Numbered from the stretch's first letter, positions 34,836-47,900 are shown. The stretch: 64,000 bases of DNA from Verpa conica (GCA_033030425.1 JAUFSD010000017.1:744001-808000); one strand, 5' to 3'. Translations and numbers: made by a program. Notes: a model not told the origin generated them from the sequence alone.

Positions 34836-34965
34836 CACCCGGGGGGGGGGGGGCATACGTCTGCTGGCGGCATGATTCAAACACCCGACCTGGGACTTTG
34901 CGGTCAGGTACCCATGGGGGTGGGGCCCTTCACTTACCGTTCGACGAAGGACCCCCGGGTGTTAT
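34836..34965 (-). other. tRNA-like / SINE-like block, degenerate
   Basis: Read on the minus strand, TCGTCGAACGG (34947-34937) resembles a pol III A box and GTTTGAATC (34882-34874) a B box, each with one mismatch and spaced about as in a tRNA gene. The arms do not fold into a proper cloverleaf. The block is bounded by GC-rich inverted ends (CACCCGGGGG and CCCCCGGGTG) and a poly-G/C run of about 13 bases. It may be a decayed tRNA gene or a tRNA-derived SINE; weak. Confidence 0.35.
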
Positions 34966-35624
34966 TAGCTATTGTTTAGGGTATTTGATCCAGTGGTGCG
35001 AGGTAGGTTTGGGGGGACTCTACGTATATAGACAGGGTTATCCGGTCTAAAAATTCGTCATATACTGTACAAGCTGTACCATGACCTGGGAAGTCTCTGG
35101 TTATAATATATGTATATTGTAGTGGGGGGGGGGGGAGGGAGGGGTATGTAGGATAGCTATAGTAGGAAATAAACTTGACTCATGCTACTTAGAATTCTGG
35201 CATCTTCTACAATGGTTCGTCTTGAAATAAAGATTTACAACTCGTTAAGTGCTCCTTTCGACTTGGGTCAAGCAAAAAAAAAAACAGAATGATGGAATTT
35301 CTTAAGAATTGAGAGAAAAAACTTGAAACTTATATTAACTAGGGCCTTAATACTTTAAGGTAGAAAGCTTAATTTAATCTTTCACATTACTAAACTTCTT
35401 AACCCGATAACCTATTAGTGGTCATGGGCAATCACTCACATTCATTGGTGAGGATAAACTAAATATCATTTGAAAGAGTCTGGAGATTAATAATCAACTG
35501 AATTTCCTCTCATCTATAATATGTATACAACACAGTAACTCCAAAGCATGTAAAACACCGCTATCAAAAGGAAAAAGCAACCCAGGATATATATCCAATC
35601 ATAAAAATACAAAAATACCAAGCT

Positions 35625-36646
35625 TTACATACGCTTCCCAATCTCTGACTTCCACCCCTTCGCCCTTTCGAAACCATTGCTGTTGCTCTGGAAATCAAGC
35701 ATAGCCTGGTAAACCTGCTCGTTCGTGTTGAGGACAAAGGGTCCGTACTGGACTACGGGCTGATCGAGGGGCTGTCCAGCGACAATGACTAAAAGCAAGA
35801 CCATTAGTATTAAAATAGAAATAAGGGTGAGATCTAGAGAACATACCAAATCTCGAATCACCCTTCTCCTCCGCATCAACAGTAACCTCAATTCCATCTC
35901 CCTCCTGCGCAAACACAACATTATGGAACTCCTCAACCCGTTTCCCAGAAAACACCGCATTCCCCTTCAACGTATACACAAACGCATTCCACCCCTTTGG
36001 TAACGGCTGCTCCAGCTTCCCACCCGCCTTCATCGTCACATCTAGAATCCACACAGGCGTGTATGCTAGATCCCTAACACTATCAATCCCATGCGACGTC
36101 CCAGAGATGATTTTGATCTCAACATTGTCGTTGTCAGTCTTGACGGTCGGGATCTCTGATGATCTTAAATCACGATAACGAGGTTCGCAGAATTTTAGGT
36201 GTTTTGGAAGGTCTACCCAGAGTTGGAGGCCGACGTTGGGTTTTCCGTTGATGGATTTGCCGGGCATTTCAGCGTGGATGATACCACGGCCGGCGGTCAT
36301 AAATTGGAGGTCACCGGCATGGATTGTGCCGGCGTTGCCAGCAAAGTCTTCATGGTCGACAGAACCTTCAAGGAGGTAGGTGATTGTTTCTTGGCCACTG
36401 TTTGGAGGGTGTTAGCGGTTTCTTGCTTTGGTTGCGGGGGGGGAAGGGTAGAAGAGGAGTGGGGGTATACCGATGGGGGTGGTCTGGGAAACCTGCTCCT
36501 TCGCCGATTGTGAAGTGGTCAAGCATCAAAAATGGGCTAAAGTGCTGCAATTGGTGTGTCCCCACTGAGCGACGGACTCTTGCACCTGCACCTTCGGCTT
36601 TCTCGATTGCCTTGAAGGCTTTGACGATAGTTCGTGCTACAGACAT
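35625..36646 (-). CDS. Pirin (iron-binding cupin)
   Basis: Three exons, 36646-36471, 36397-35847 and 35788-35625, give 296 residues. The bicupin pirin fold is shown by FPDHPHRGQETITYLLEG with H56 and H58, and AGRGIIHAEMP with H100 and E102, matching the four iron ligands of human pirin (H56, H58, H101, E103). The C-terminal cupin includes PVVQYGPFVLNTNEQVYQAM. Pirins act as redox sensors, transcription co-regulators or quercetinases, and the substrate here is unknown. Start MSVARTIVKAF is preferred because it aligns with the family. An upstream in-frame ATG at 36790 would add a hydrophobic stretch (FFITFWISLSAFF) that could anchor or target the protein. Confidence 0.9.
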
Positions 36647-37248
36647 TGTTGATGGTAGATTGTAGTTTTGGTTGTACTTGAACGGGGTCGTAGAGGGGAA
36701 AATCAGATTCTTGAAGAACGCGGATAGAGAGATCCAGAAAGTGATGAAGAAGTTGCGTATGAGGACAATGGTTGATGAAGCAGTAAGCATTTTTTTCTAA
36801 ATCTACATGACGGAGGCTGCGAAGCTGGTTTATATACTACATGAACGGCGGTAGAGAAAGTCATGGAAAACGATGCCCGCAATTACCCCGGGCTCCTGGA
36901 TATCTGTCATGGCTGACCTGAACATTAGACAGGCTGGCCGTGGGTATTTTGTCATGCTTGGGAGATGCTTTGCAAGGGTGAGTGGTGGTTGTGGCTGCAT
37001 TTAGTAATGCTGTGTAAGACGTTTCCCGGCAGGGTCACGTGGCTACAGGGTTCTAGAAGCTTCACAGCGTTGCACTCGACAACCAAACATCTAGCCAAGC
37101 TTTGGACATGTCTCTGATAGCCATCAACCCTGCCTTTGGTAGGATGTCTTTTCGCTCTATTCTACACACAAGTCCTCAACCTCAGCCGGCCAATTATATT
37201 CTATATTATACTTAAGGACAAGAACTAGAGTCCTAGAAATACACAATT
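36647..37248. other. Intergenic: pirin promoter region and F-box gene 3' flank
   Basis: Both flanking genes run on the minus strand, so this is the pirin upstream region, possibly containing an alternative pirin start at 36790, and the 3' flank of the F-box gene that begins at 38697. No other gene is seen. Confidence 0.55.
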
Positions 37249-38697
37249 TCAGGATAAATCTGCACCCATAGCCGGTGGTTCTCTCTCTAAACGCTCATGT
37301 ATACCATCAAACCTCATCACCACCGCCACCCGTGGTCTACTTTCCCAAAAGTCATGCACAAGCACTATAAAACGATCGTTCCAGCCGGCTTCTAGTGGGT
37401 CATCAGCCCACACAAATTTCTCAGTACCACCATGCATCACCTCCATGGTTCTATGTTCCCAAGCAATCCTCAAGTAATCGCCGCCATTTTTTGAAGTTGA
37501 GCCGTAAATCCAACTGATATCACCCCATGTGAGTATAATACATAAACCATAAATTCCATAAGGCTCAGGAGGACTTGGCTCCCATATGGGGACTTTGGGG
37601 AGGGTAACAGTGTAAGACTTGAAAGAGATCGTTTGTGTATGCCCGACGTCTATTCGGATCTGTGATAATTCGAGGCCCAGGGGGGAGATCGGCCGTTTGA
37701 ATGTTTCAATATTCCATATCCCATTTCCAGCGTACCTTGGAGACATAGCTATAATGGACGCATCAAGAGTAAAATTTTCTGTTGTACCTATGATATCTCC
37801 AGTCTCAAGGTTCCGTGAGCTGATTCTGACATTATTTTCGCCCGAAGGAGTAAGTTCGACAATCCAGAGTCGTTTACTCGCTTCATGTACGATTAGAGAG
37901 GGCATATAGGGCACCGGGTTCAAAGGGTAAGCCCTAGTCTTCTTTGTCACAGCGTTGTGGATGATGAGATCTGATTTATGCGGTATAAAGGCAATTGTAT
38001 TCCCGTTGCTATGGACTGTAGGGATGAAGGGATTCGGAATGTTGAAGTAGTGGGTAGAGTGAGTAGATAAATCCCACACCTGGCAAGTACTCATTCTCGA
38101 GAACGCAGCGACCAGGGTCCCTGAGAGCGTGACTCTAGTGACTTGGGACCTATCATGCATGTATTTTTGTAGGAGTGGGGGGGATAGTGGGTTGAGTAAA
38201 TTCCGGACAAGGATTTGGTGCTCGCTTGTGAGGAATGCAAAGGTCGAGGTATCAGCATCGAAGCAACTTGCTTCGAAAGAAATTTCTTCGGTATGGGATG
38301 GATTCCCACGTAGGAATGAGAGTCGTCGCGATGCCAGGTTCTCAAAGTGAATTACTGGGTCTAGATGTGTATCTGCATAGAGAGGGAAGAAATAGCGGGT
38401 TAATGAGCGACATGTTTCGGGGGAGGTTAAAAGTCTATTCCAACGACGAGAGACGCTACGGAGGAGGATAGTTTGTTCTAGAGGGAGGTATTGGATTATT
38501 TGGAGAGAAACCTCAAGGGGGAGGAGAGTGAGGAAGTCGATATAATAAGAACGCTTGCAGAGAAGGCTGTGAAGGTGGTTCCAGTCGGAGGGATGAAGAT
38601 GAGATGAGAGAGCTGTAAGGAACTCGCGGCGAGAGAAAGGAGGTGCATTCTGAAAAAGGGCAGTAATTGTAGGGTCGGAGATAGACATGGTGGGCAT
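37249..38697 (-). CDS. F-box protein with beta-propeller-like C-terminus
   Basis: Single exon of 482 residues. The F-box lies at ~residues 55-100: FLTLLPLEVSLQIIQYLPLE, then LLRSVSRRWNRLLTSPETCR. The remainder has repeated short beta-rich segments such as VTRVTLSGTLVAAFSRMSTC and QVWDLSTHSTHYFN, suggesting a degenerate WD-like propeller for substrate capture by an SCF ligase. Two nearby Met codons (MPTMSI) could start it. Uninterrupted coding of this length is unusual for this window, where long genes are usually split. Confidence 0.82.
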   Translation of the reverse strand: MPTMSISDPTITALFQNAPPFSRREFLTALSSHLHPSDWNHLHSLLCKRSYYIDFLTLLPLEVSLQIIQYLPLEQTILLRSVSRRWNRLLTSPETCRSLTRYFFPLYADTHLDPVIHFENLASRRLSFLRGNPSHTEEISFEASCFDADTSTFAFLTSEHQILVRNLLNPLSPPLLQKYMHDRSQVTRVTLSGTLVAAFSRMSTCQVWDLSTHSTHYFNIPNPFIPTVHSNGNTIAFIPHKSDLIIHNAVTKKTRAYPLNPVPYMPSLIVHEASKRLWIVELTPSGENNVRISSRNLETGDIIGTTENFTLDASIIAMSPRYAGNGIWNIETFKRPISPLGLELSQIRIDVGHTQTISFKSYTVTLPKVPIWEPSPPEPYGIYGLCIILTWGDISWIYGSTSKNGGDYLRIAWEHRTMEVMHGGTEKFVWADDPLEAGWNDRFIVLVHDFWESRPRVAVVMRFDGIHERLEREPPAMGADLS

Positions 38698-39152
38698 ATA
38701 TGACGATGCAGTTGATCGATGGAGTAGTGGATGCTAGAGCTGGGCTTATCGATAGGGAATCGTGTAACCTGACTGGCAATATCCAGATGACTAACCGTTT
38801 TTATAATAACTACCTGAGAAATATGGGGATATCATATGTAAATACTACGTACCCTTTACAAGAGTAGTTGGTACTATTTCCTGAAAGTGATATGTGACTG
38901 CCACTATACGTAGGCTTAGGAAAGACTCTGCACGGTAACCATCTATTCCATTCCTTTATCTCAGATGCAGCTAAAAGACTAACTAACCCACCAATTCACC
39001 ATTCACTCCAATGATATAAAAGTAGTACAATACAAATACCGGTCAACCCCGCAATCCTCATACCTGCACCCCACACAAGAATAAAAACCACGATTATAAA
39101 GGCTTTACCTAACAAAAGAATATCCCCGCGAACTGCTGAACTATACTCTACC
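38698..39152. other. Intergenic: F-box gene promoter and dynein chain 3' flank
   Basis: Both flanking genes run on the minus strand. No gene or repeat recognised; AT-rich. Confidence 0.55.
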
Positions 39153-41374
39153 CTATTTTCCAGAAGCAGTAATAGCACTCGCCTCAGCTCTCGATACAAG
39201 TCTCTTGACACTTGCCCATTCATCATTTCTCGGTGGGTCGATTGCGACTTCAAAGACTGTTACCATCCCGTCTAATCCTCCAACTGCAACTCTCTTTCCA
39301 TCATGTTCCTCCCATGCAAGTTTGTTCAATCCTTTTGTTAAATGCGTTGCACCAACCCTTGAGCTCGGTTGAGCTTTAGCCACAGGGACCTCCGTGTCTA
39401 CTGTGATGTCCCAAACCTCCAATTGCCCAGCACCGTCAACAAGACCAAACATTCCAGGCTTGACGGGACTCCATGCAGCATCGTATACCACATCTTCTCG
39501 ACTGAATTCCAATATTGGCGTGGCAATTTGTGGAGATCCTGACGCACTGGAAGTGGTAGCGGCGGGTGGGCGTGCTTTCCAGAGTTTTACGCTCCAGTCT
39601 ACGGAACTACTTAAGACTAGGTCACCGAGGTCTACAGGACCGCGGACGGGGTGAAAGTCGACAGACATAACGGGCCCTGCGTGGCCTTTGTATGCAATTC
39701 TTGGTTCAACACCTGCCTTAGCACCAGCTCGGTCATAGCGGTGGCAGGGATAGATTGTTCCTTCCTCGGTGCCAACAAGGAAGTATGTGGGGTCTGAGTG
39801 GGGAAATGCCATGCATGTCGGGCTGAGGTCATCAGTTTTTGAAGGTGGAGGGGTGGTCAGCTCTAAGAGCTCCTGTGGCTGCGCCAACATGTCTACTGTC
39901 CAGCCGCAGACAACACCGTCGGTCGAGCAACTAAGAATGTTGTTTGCATTTTGAGTTCCGATAACTGAAATTGAGTAGACTGGGTGCGTATGACCTGAGC
40001 CTGTCAGAGGGGTTTTTAGGATAGGTTGGGATTTAGCGCGGGTGTCCCATAGCAGGACTTGCCCGCTGTATGCCCCTCCTACGATGATATTAGGGTGGAA
40101 GGGTGAGAATCGCGCGGTAAGAACATCGCTCTACATATTCGTCAGAATACCGATCGTAGGTTGTAAAGCGAGTACAAACCTGTGCATGGAAAACATATTC
40201 AGGTCTGTCGTGCATGTGCATATTCCAAACCAGAACTAAACCGTCAGGGTCATGCGGTGCAGAAGGATTCTTGGTGTATGAAGCCAGGAGCAGTTCCGGA
40301 AACTATCCGGAGGTCAGTCAATGTCTCCTCCAGGAAACTAGTTCTCGACTATACCTTTGGTGAATAATTGATATCACTGATCATCCTTTTCTTTGACCAC
40401 CGCTCGTCATAGAACTGCGCAATCTCCTTGATTTTCCTTCCACTTTGCTCTTCGTCTTCGGCGCTCATGCCTAGCCCATAGTCTGCCAGTACATCATACT
40501 CCATATCCAGAGCTCTTTCCACAACCTTTGACGATCTTTCAATGAACTCGACAAAATCCTCTGAACTTGTAATTGCTGCCTTCTCCTCATCCGTCAATTC
40601 TCTTGCAAAGAAACCCCCGTTCGAAGCTAGCCCTGATTGTCCATTTTGCTCCACTTCATCAGCTTGAAGCTGCCTTAGCTCCTCCTCAATCTCTTTCCGT
40701 ATCTGATCCCGTAGTTCCTCATCTGTTCTTCGCAATCCGGCCTCGGAGTCGTCGTTCCCACCCTCATCAGTCTCAGTCCACATTTCCGTAGTTTGAACTT
40801 CCTTGCTGTAGGTCATGACCTCGCGGACGGGAGACGGTGGTTCATCGTAGGTAACCGTTGGGGGCACGATGGATATTGTTTGTAGATTGAACGGGTTTGG
40901 GGTAAGTGTAGAGCTGGGGGTCATTGCGACACCACCTCTGTAAATGGAACTTTTAGCATGTTCCCTAACACCTATGTCTTCTAGGAGATGCTCTTACGGC
41001 GAGAGTATAGTGGGGGAAGTTGCACCCGAGAAACTGCTTTCCGCAGCAGACACTACCGAGTCCGGCCTACTCCTCATCCCACTAGGGCCCGTCGACGATG
41101 GACGGTCACCTATAATCTGATTTACTAGATTCTCCACACTTTGCCTGTCATAGGACCGAGGATGAGGTGAGCTGAGCTGCTATTTCTCCAGGAAAATAGG
41201 TTAGCCCACTGGAAATAAATAATTTTACGGGACCCAAAATTTTACCTCGCCGAGGTCAGCACTCCGCCTAGAGAGTGACTGCTGTCGTTCTGCATTGCGG
41301 CGTTTGACTTCTGCAAGCTTCGCTCTCTTCGCGGCTATCTCAGCCCTCCGTTGCTCCGTCGTATTTGTGCTCAT
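39153..41374 (-). CDS. Cytoplasmic dynein intermediate chain
   Basis: Scaffold of the dynein motor linking heavy chain, light chains and dynactin. Five exons, 41374-41246, 41179-40998, 40937-40355, 40302-40180 and 40130-39153, give 664 residues. The N-terminal coiled coil (EQRRAEIAAKRAKLAEVKRR) is the dynactin/NudE-binding helix; a Ser-rich linker follows; SKEVQTTEMWTE resembles the K-x-T-Q-T light-chain site; then a charged stretch (DEELRDQIRKEIEEELRQLQ). WD40 repeats occupy the C-terminal half (PDGLVLVWNMH, SGQVLLWDTRA, VDWSVKLWKARP, GQLEVWDITVD). Only the spliced model contains the N-terminal helix and the first WD repeats. Confidence 0.93.
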
Positions 41375-41898
41375 AGGTAGTATTTGCGGTAGTCGTAGTT
41401 TCCAGGGAGGGGGAATAACAGCTTGGGGGAAGATGGATGAATATGTAGTTGCTGGTGGGAAGAGAGCTGTATGATAGGAACCGCTTGGTAGACGCGCCTA
41501 CAGAGGAGTACGCGAAATGAGGGACTGGTAGAAGGGTCCTGCTAAGTGGGTGCAGCAGAGATGCACCCACAATGGAATACAGGAAAGGCTTCAGAACCCC
41601 TATTATAATTCTCTTCATTAATTCCCATAATTACATGATACTTGTTCAGAGCTTATCACCTACAGTTGTTTTATTTTTGAATTTGGTGTAGTCCCTTGCG
41701 GGCAAACCGCCCCACAGCCGATAAACGTTTTCCCGAAATTCGTCTCAACCTCAACCCCCGACTCCTCCACAACTCGCCGCTCGTTCCCTCCCCCCCCGTC
41801 CTCAAAACAAATAGATATAATCCAGCGGGTCTCTACAGTCTCGTCTCTTGTCGATTAACCTCCCTCCGGTCCGTTAGCCATTCCACCCCCCCGCAGCC
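41375..41898. other. Divergent promoter region, dynein IC / ATP synthase e
   Basis: Two divergent genes share this 524-bp spacer. Pyrimidine-rich tracts precede the plus-strand start at 41899. The frames at 41340-41618 and 41696-41923 are not conserved. Confidence 0.6.
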
Positions 41899-42466
41899 AT
41901 GGTGCTCTCAACACAGACCGTGAATGTAAGCATTCCCAGGACTCAAATGACAAAAGAAAAAAATGGCTCCGGCTTTTTTTCGTTGTTTCTTCTGTCATCG
42001 TCAAAAGCAACCCCCTCCACTATCAACCCCTCCATCAATCCAACCCCATCAATCCATATCTATTCCTTATCAAATAGACAAAAATAAATAATTGAATGAA
42101 TTGCAACCCGCTAATCCCAGATACTTCCCCGGCTTCATAGGTCCTCCGGTACACCGCTCTCGGCGCGGGAGTGCTCTATGGCTTCACCCATCAGCGCAAA
42201 CTAAGTGCTCAGGCCAAGATTCGTCAAGCCCAGAACGAGTACAACCACAAGGAGGCACTGATAATGCAAGCAAAGGCGGAGTGGGCAAAGAAGAATGCGC
42301 CTCAGTCTGTTGGTCCTGACGGACGTATGTATCTATAAATCCTTCACTATAGCACTAGCGAGCTAATGGTTCGCCTCTAGTCATTACTGATCCCAACGAC
42401 GCACGATTCGACCTCGAGGCATTCCTACTACAGCTGGCAGCCGACGATAAGAAGGCTTCTCTCTAA
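41899..42466 (+). CDS. ATP21: Mitochondrial F1Fo ATP synthase subunit e
   Basis: Membrane subunit that supports ATP synthase dimers and crista shape. Three exons, 41899-41925, 42141-42324 and 42381-42466, give 98 residues. The N-terminal membrane helix reads VLRYTALGAGVLYGFTHQRK and contains the GxxxG dimer motif (GVLYG); then comes a charged coiled coil (SAQAKIRQAQNEYNHKEALI). The end, RFDLEAFLLQLAADDKKASL, is ordinary for fungi. The first intron is long (215 nt) for this window. Splicing is essential: exon 1 codes only nine residues. Confidence 0.9.
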
Positions 42467-44911
42467 ACCTTCTCTTATGTTTGGTCTTTTCCGGATAAAA
42501 AGGGACGGATACGAAACCCGTAAACTGAACATGGTCATCTCACTCACCTGGGAGGGAGGATTTGATGCGGGAAAGATTTAAAAAAATGAAGTCGGTGGGT
42601 GGATTTTCCGGTCAAGTAATCACGAATAGAGATGGTCCGGGATATATGAGGGAAGGGTTAGGTGTTTTTTTTTGCTAGAGCACCAAAAAAAGGAAGTTAT
42701 TCAATGTGTCTCTTGGGATTTTTCTGTATCATACTACCGTTTGATTTTTTTGTTATATTTTTTTTCTTGCCTTCACTTCCTATTCATCCCCTCTCTCCAT
42801 GGTCTAGTTCGTAAAAAATTTACCTTTGGTAGGTTGTGTCAGGCATAGAAGGAGAGGAAGGACCCCGGTTTTCCATATCAGTTATATCTGTCAAAGTACT
42901 AGAGGAGTCTGATGACTTCGCTCCTATCGACCTATTAGATCCATCTTGAACTATAGTTTACCTGTTTTGGGAGCAAGTTTAAACCGGTCTTACCATAATC
43001 TTGAGGTAATATATTTTCGTTACCAGAATAATTGCCTTATGGCAGGTATAGCCAAGCTCTGAGTCAACACCAAGGTCTTATTCCTTTGGCAGGGGCTGGT
43101 GATAATATATAGGGCTATAGCGAATATGTATGGGCGCTCCAAGGTTGAGACACAGGCATTTTAGGCTAATGTTAGTGTTAATCTTATCTTATCCGATGGT
43201 TAATCGACTTTGAGACAGACTTACTTAGATGCCGTGAGACTTTGAAGCCAATGCAAGAACACAATGGGCTTAGTTTCTTCAAGGGCTTCGGCCCTGATAT
43301 CCGAGATCTGTTAACAAAGCACTAGATAATCCATGTCTTAGAAGGATCTCTACAAATAGCTGCAGCCAACGGGATTACATATAGTTCGAGATCCCTTTTC
43401 TTCGTTGGCGCTACTGGCATGGGTATAAGGCTCTTTACCCTCGGCCAGGGCCTAACCCACCGCTCACAACCACAAACCGCTTCTGTCAAGAGTTATATAC
43501 TAGGATAATAAATAAAAGCTCCACATATTAGGCAAGGACCTTGTGGATCTGCCCGCACAAATAAAGCCTCTTGGTGATGATTATCTAAAGTTCGGAATAA
43601 CTCATTGGGGCTTTCCAAAGGTAGCGACATAGCACCTTTGTAGGGGCCGGTTAGTCAGCATCTGATAAGACTATCAGATGGCCTGATGAGACTAGTAGTT
43701 TAGTATAAGCAGGTCGAGGGGATAGCTCCTCGACAAGACATCATCAATAATAACACTTGTTAATCCATCCCTTAATCTTTTTATCTAATGATATTACAAA
43801 AGATATATATTTTGGCCCATTGAAAGACTACTCCTAACATGAATATTAAGGGTGTATTTCTCCGTTGGACTGAGTAAGATTCTCAATACTTCCTTATATT
43901 TCCTCAAGGTATGAGTCTTTCCAACTAAGTTACATTCCTATCAATTTAAGATTCTTTAAGCTAGTCTCGTTCCTATCCCATAGTCGCTTTTACTGCGTGT
44001 AAAGGACTGGGCACGAGACTATCTTTAAACCCTTCAATCGAATTATTTTGCACCACCTCGGTCTAAATACCTTTTGTGGACCGTAATAAGATGAAATATG
44101 ATTTTCCTCTAGCTAGTTATACTCCCATTTCAATTACATAAATGTATTTACCTTCTTGGAGAAACACACGGAAGTCGGTGTCTTTGATAACATATATATA
44201 AACCTTCCACGGATATCGGATAGACTCACAAGCTTAGTAGAGTATTATTCAAGGGCTGAGAGTTGATGTATTAAAATCCTAGATTAAAGGGGTCACTTAA
44301 ATTAAAGGTTGGTAGAAAGAATATCAGAAGTACCTCTTTTGTCTATATCTACCTACAAGGGTCACTCAATAGCAAACAAGTAAATCAAACCTGCATTCTA
44401 CCTATATTCTTCAAGATAGCAAATATCAAATGAAGTCGAAAGATTGTCATAAGGGAGGGATACTCTTGATAAAGTCTGTTCGGTTAATTTTGTACAAGCG
44501 CTAGTACAATATATGATCTCTGACTAGTACTAAGTACCTCAGGTAAACAATCCAATCTGAGGAAAATAGAAGAAATGTTAATACAATAAGAATTAGCTAC
44601 CTCGAGTTTTGCGGGAACAGCTCTTTTTAAAGTATACAAACTACGCGTGGCTTATTTACCCCGCACCTTCTCTGGTTCGTCTCTGGTCAAATGTGCAGTT
44701 ACGTGGCAGAGTATTAAAACAGAATTGCACTCAAGTACTAGGCTCCCTCAGCCTCGTTAGCTAGTTATACAGGATTTCTTCGTCTTCCACTATTAAACAC
44801 CGCTAAATCCATCACCTAGCTTTGTTATAGTCAACTATATCAATATACCTAAGGTTAAAACATCTCATTAATTACCTTGGTCGGTCCGTTAAGCAAGTAT
44901 CGGGAGATCTT
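42467..44911. other. AT-rich gene-free region before the NLR pseudogene
   Basis: 2.4 kb with no open frame worth reporting on either strand after about 42.5 kb, in contrast to its neighbours; stop codons are frequent in all frames. This is what a heavily mutated transposon would look like, but I could not recognise reverse transcriptase, integrase, LTRs or terminal repeats. The first 350 bp are the T-rich 3' flank of the ATP synthase e gene. Confidence 0.5.
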
Positions 44912-47900
44912 ATGGATTTATCGGCGGCTATCCAGGATCCGGAGGAGTTGGGTATTACTATTCTCTACGAGGGGAAGCCCTCAACTGTCGAGTGAGTGTT
45001 TCATTATCACTCTAGCTATCATCTAAATACAAACACTAATTTCTACTCTTAGCATTATATGTGTTCATGGTCTTAACTCAAACCCCAACCAATGCTGGCG
45101 AAAGGGAGATGTTTTGTGGCTAAAGAACACTCGGATTGCAACATTCGGCTACAACTCTAAGATCTTAGATGAAGCATCGAGAGCAAGGGTTACAGATCAT
45201 GCGACAAAGCTCCTGCTACGGTTATTGGCCGTGCGAAAAGATGAAGAGGTATTGAACTCTTTTTATAGCTGTATCTTCTAACCTAAACTCGTTACTGATT
45301 ACTGTATATATATAAAAAAACATAGGCGAAAGAAAGGCCAATAATATTTGTTTGCCATTCATTAGGCGGGATTGTGGTGAAACAAGTGAGGCCTTACTTT
45401 ATTTTGCTCCTATACTTTCTAGTATTAATTCTAATATGGTATAGGCCTTGGTAATAGCACAACAGACTCCAAGGTATCGTAATATCTAAATGTCGACAAC
45501 CGGGATTGTATTTCTAGGCACTCCGCACCAAGGCTCTAAGCTGGCTTCCTTTGGCCAAACCATGGCTAAAGTTGCCAAGGTCGCCTTTAAAAAATCCTAA
45601 AACACACCTACTTAAAACCCTTGAGAAAAATTCGGAAGAGTTGCTAGATCTCTCAGTGTAATTCTTCAACCTACATGACCAATTCCGGATAGTCTCGTGC
45701 TTCGAAACGAGGGACACAATCCTATCAAAAGGCCTTTTTCAGAAGACTGAAATGGTAAAAAACCCCTGTGGCTTGTAGATTGTGTTTTTGCAGCTGATTT
45801 ATGAACTAGGTTGTCCCGGAATCATCTGCAAAACTAGCAATCCAGGAAGAAATTCTGGTAGCAATGGACACTGATCACCGCAACATCTGTAAATTTAGTG
45901 GTGTGAAAGATCCCGGATATATCGATGTCAAGGATATGATTGTGGAGCTCGTGGGGAATGCACCTAGTGTTGCCAAAGAAAGATTTAAACCTGGTAGTAT
46001 TCCTGTATAACTATAAATTGGTTTTCTGGTTCTAATTTTTCTCTTTTAATTTTCTATTAGCTGTAGGAATATCTCTGAATACTGTGTCCCTAAGTATGTC
46101 CCACATCTAGGAGTACGTATATATATAGATTTTTTATCTTATGAGTTGAGTAGGTCACCTTTCCTTAACACCGGGTTTACCGCCGCAGACAAAAACGCTA
46201 TTTGGGAGAGAGACGGAACTCGAGAGTTTGCGCACATACTTTACCAGTCCCCGTGAAGAGAGAAAAATTGCGGTCTTGTGGGGTCTCGGGGGTATGGGTA
46301 AATCACAGCTTGCTTTGAAGTGCCAAGAACAGCGCCAGCCCCCATATACCTCTGTATTCTGGATCAACTCACAAACAGAGGAAGACATTGTCATCTCTTT
46401 CCAAAAAATTGTCTCGAGTCTCCTATGCGCAATTTGTCAACTTTTCCCAGAAACCAGCGAACAGCATGTAGCACAAAACTTAGGGATTAGAAACGTTGGC
46501 GTTCTAACAGAGGCTTTGAGGACTACGTACCAAAGACGCCCAGGTGGTTATTAATGCTCTCAAGATTTTCTTATCTAAGGGAGATAATAGAAATTGGCTA
46601 CTTGTCTTTGATAGTTGGGGTTCTTCAGATAATGTGGATCTACGACTCTTGTTCCCGCCTAATATTTACGGTGATATTGTGGTCTCAACCCGTCAGAAAG
46701 ATTATGAAAACCTTGGACTCTCTCAAGAGGTTACAGGTATCGGAATCGGAGCGGCGACAGAGCTTCTGATGAATAGGACCTTACAGGGAACAGGTCAGGA
46801 ACATGGTAAGCTTACAATTAAGGATTGAAGTGGGTAGCTTGTCGCTAACTATCTCGCCCTAATACAAGGCATGGAAAAAAATCAAGATCTCCAAGATGCC
46901 GAAAAGCTAGTATCAGAGCTTGGAGGGGTTCCACTAGCACTGGAACAAGCGGAAACATATATGTTTTCCACCCAAACTCGAATCCACGAATACCTCATTT
47001 TACTCAAAAAGAACTCTGAAAAAATTCTTGGACACCAGCCAACAGAGTTTGAATGGGCCTACGATAAAAACAAGTCAGTTTTTCAAACTTTAGAAATTAC
47101 ATTTTCGGCATTATCTGCGTACCCCGACGCTTGCAACTTGCTATCTTTCTTGGCGTTTCTGAATCCTTCCCACATCACACAAGGAGTTTTCAAGAAGCTT
47201 GTATCTGGCGAAGTTTTTCTGCAGCCTCTTAGCAATCAAGTTGGTCAAAGTTTTGAAGCGGTTCAGATGTTTACAGATGAAATTCGCTTTGGTCAAGCAA
47301 AAGCCACCCTCGTGCGTTTCTGTTTAATTAGTAGCAAACATCTGTCTATGCAGGGGCCGTGAAAGATTGATATTCACCCTTTGGTTCATCAGTGGTCTCG
47401 TCTCAGGCTTGGAATAGAGAAGCAACAAGAACTCTCGATTTCTGTAGCATTCTCACTTGCTGTCATGGTGAGAATAAAAGGGAAAAGCACGCCAACCCAC
47501 TTGCTTCTTGCCCAACGTCTATCGCCGCATATCGATTTTTCCCTAGGGCAATTATACTCTCGCAAAGTATTTGACGAAACCGATACCCCTTCAAAATCTT
47601 GGTTCGAGGTTATTCAATTCACAATCGAAAATTTCACAAGTTTTTATTGGAAGGGAAAACGCCATAATGAGGCCGCTCAGTTGTACCAGCTGATTCTCGG
47701 GAGTTTGAATTTGTGCGAAGATGCCTCAGAAGATGGCAGGTTACGGCTCTCAAATACAAGTGAGAGCCTTGGAAGAGTGCTATGGGAGTCAGGGGAACTT
47801 TTTAGGGCGGAAGATTTTGTGAAGCGCGCTGTTGACGTCAAAGTCGAGATATTTGGATGGGAAAGCGAGTCTGTTGTTGAAACTGCAAATCTCCTGAAAA

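Larger units (their letters stand above)
33025..35624. other. Gene-free AT-rich region with inverted repeats
   Basis: 2.6 kb with no credible gene. It contains the short inverted repeat at 33621-33706, the larger inverted-repeat element 33902-34390, a tRNA-like GC-rich block (34836-34965), G tracts near 34842 and 35124, and a relaxed motif at 35422-35438. A CAAGACAC/GTGTCTTG palindrome sits at about 33582-33599. Confidence 0.65.
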
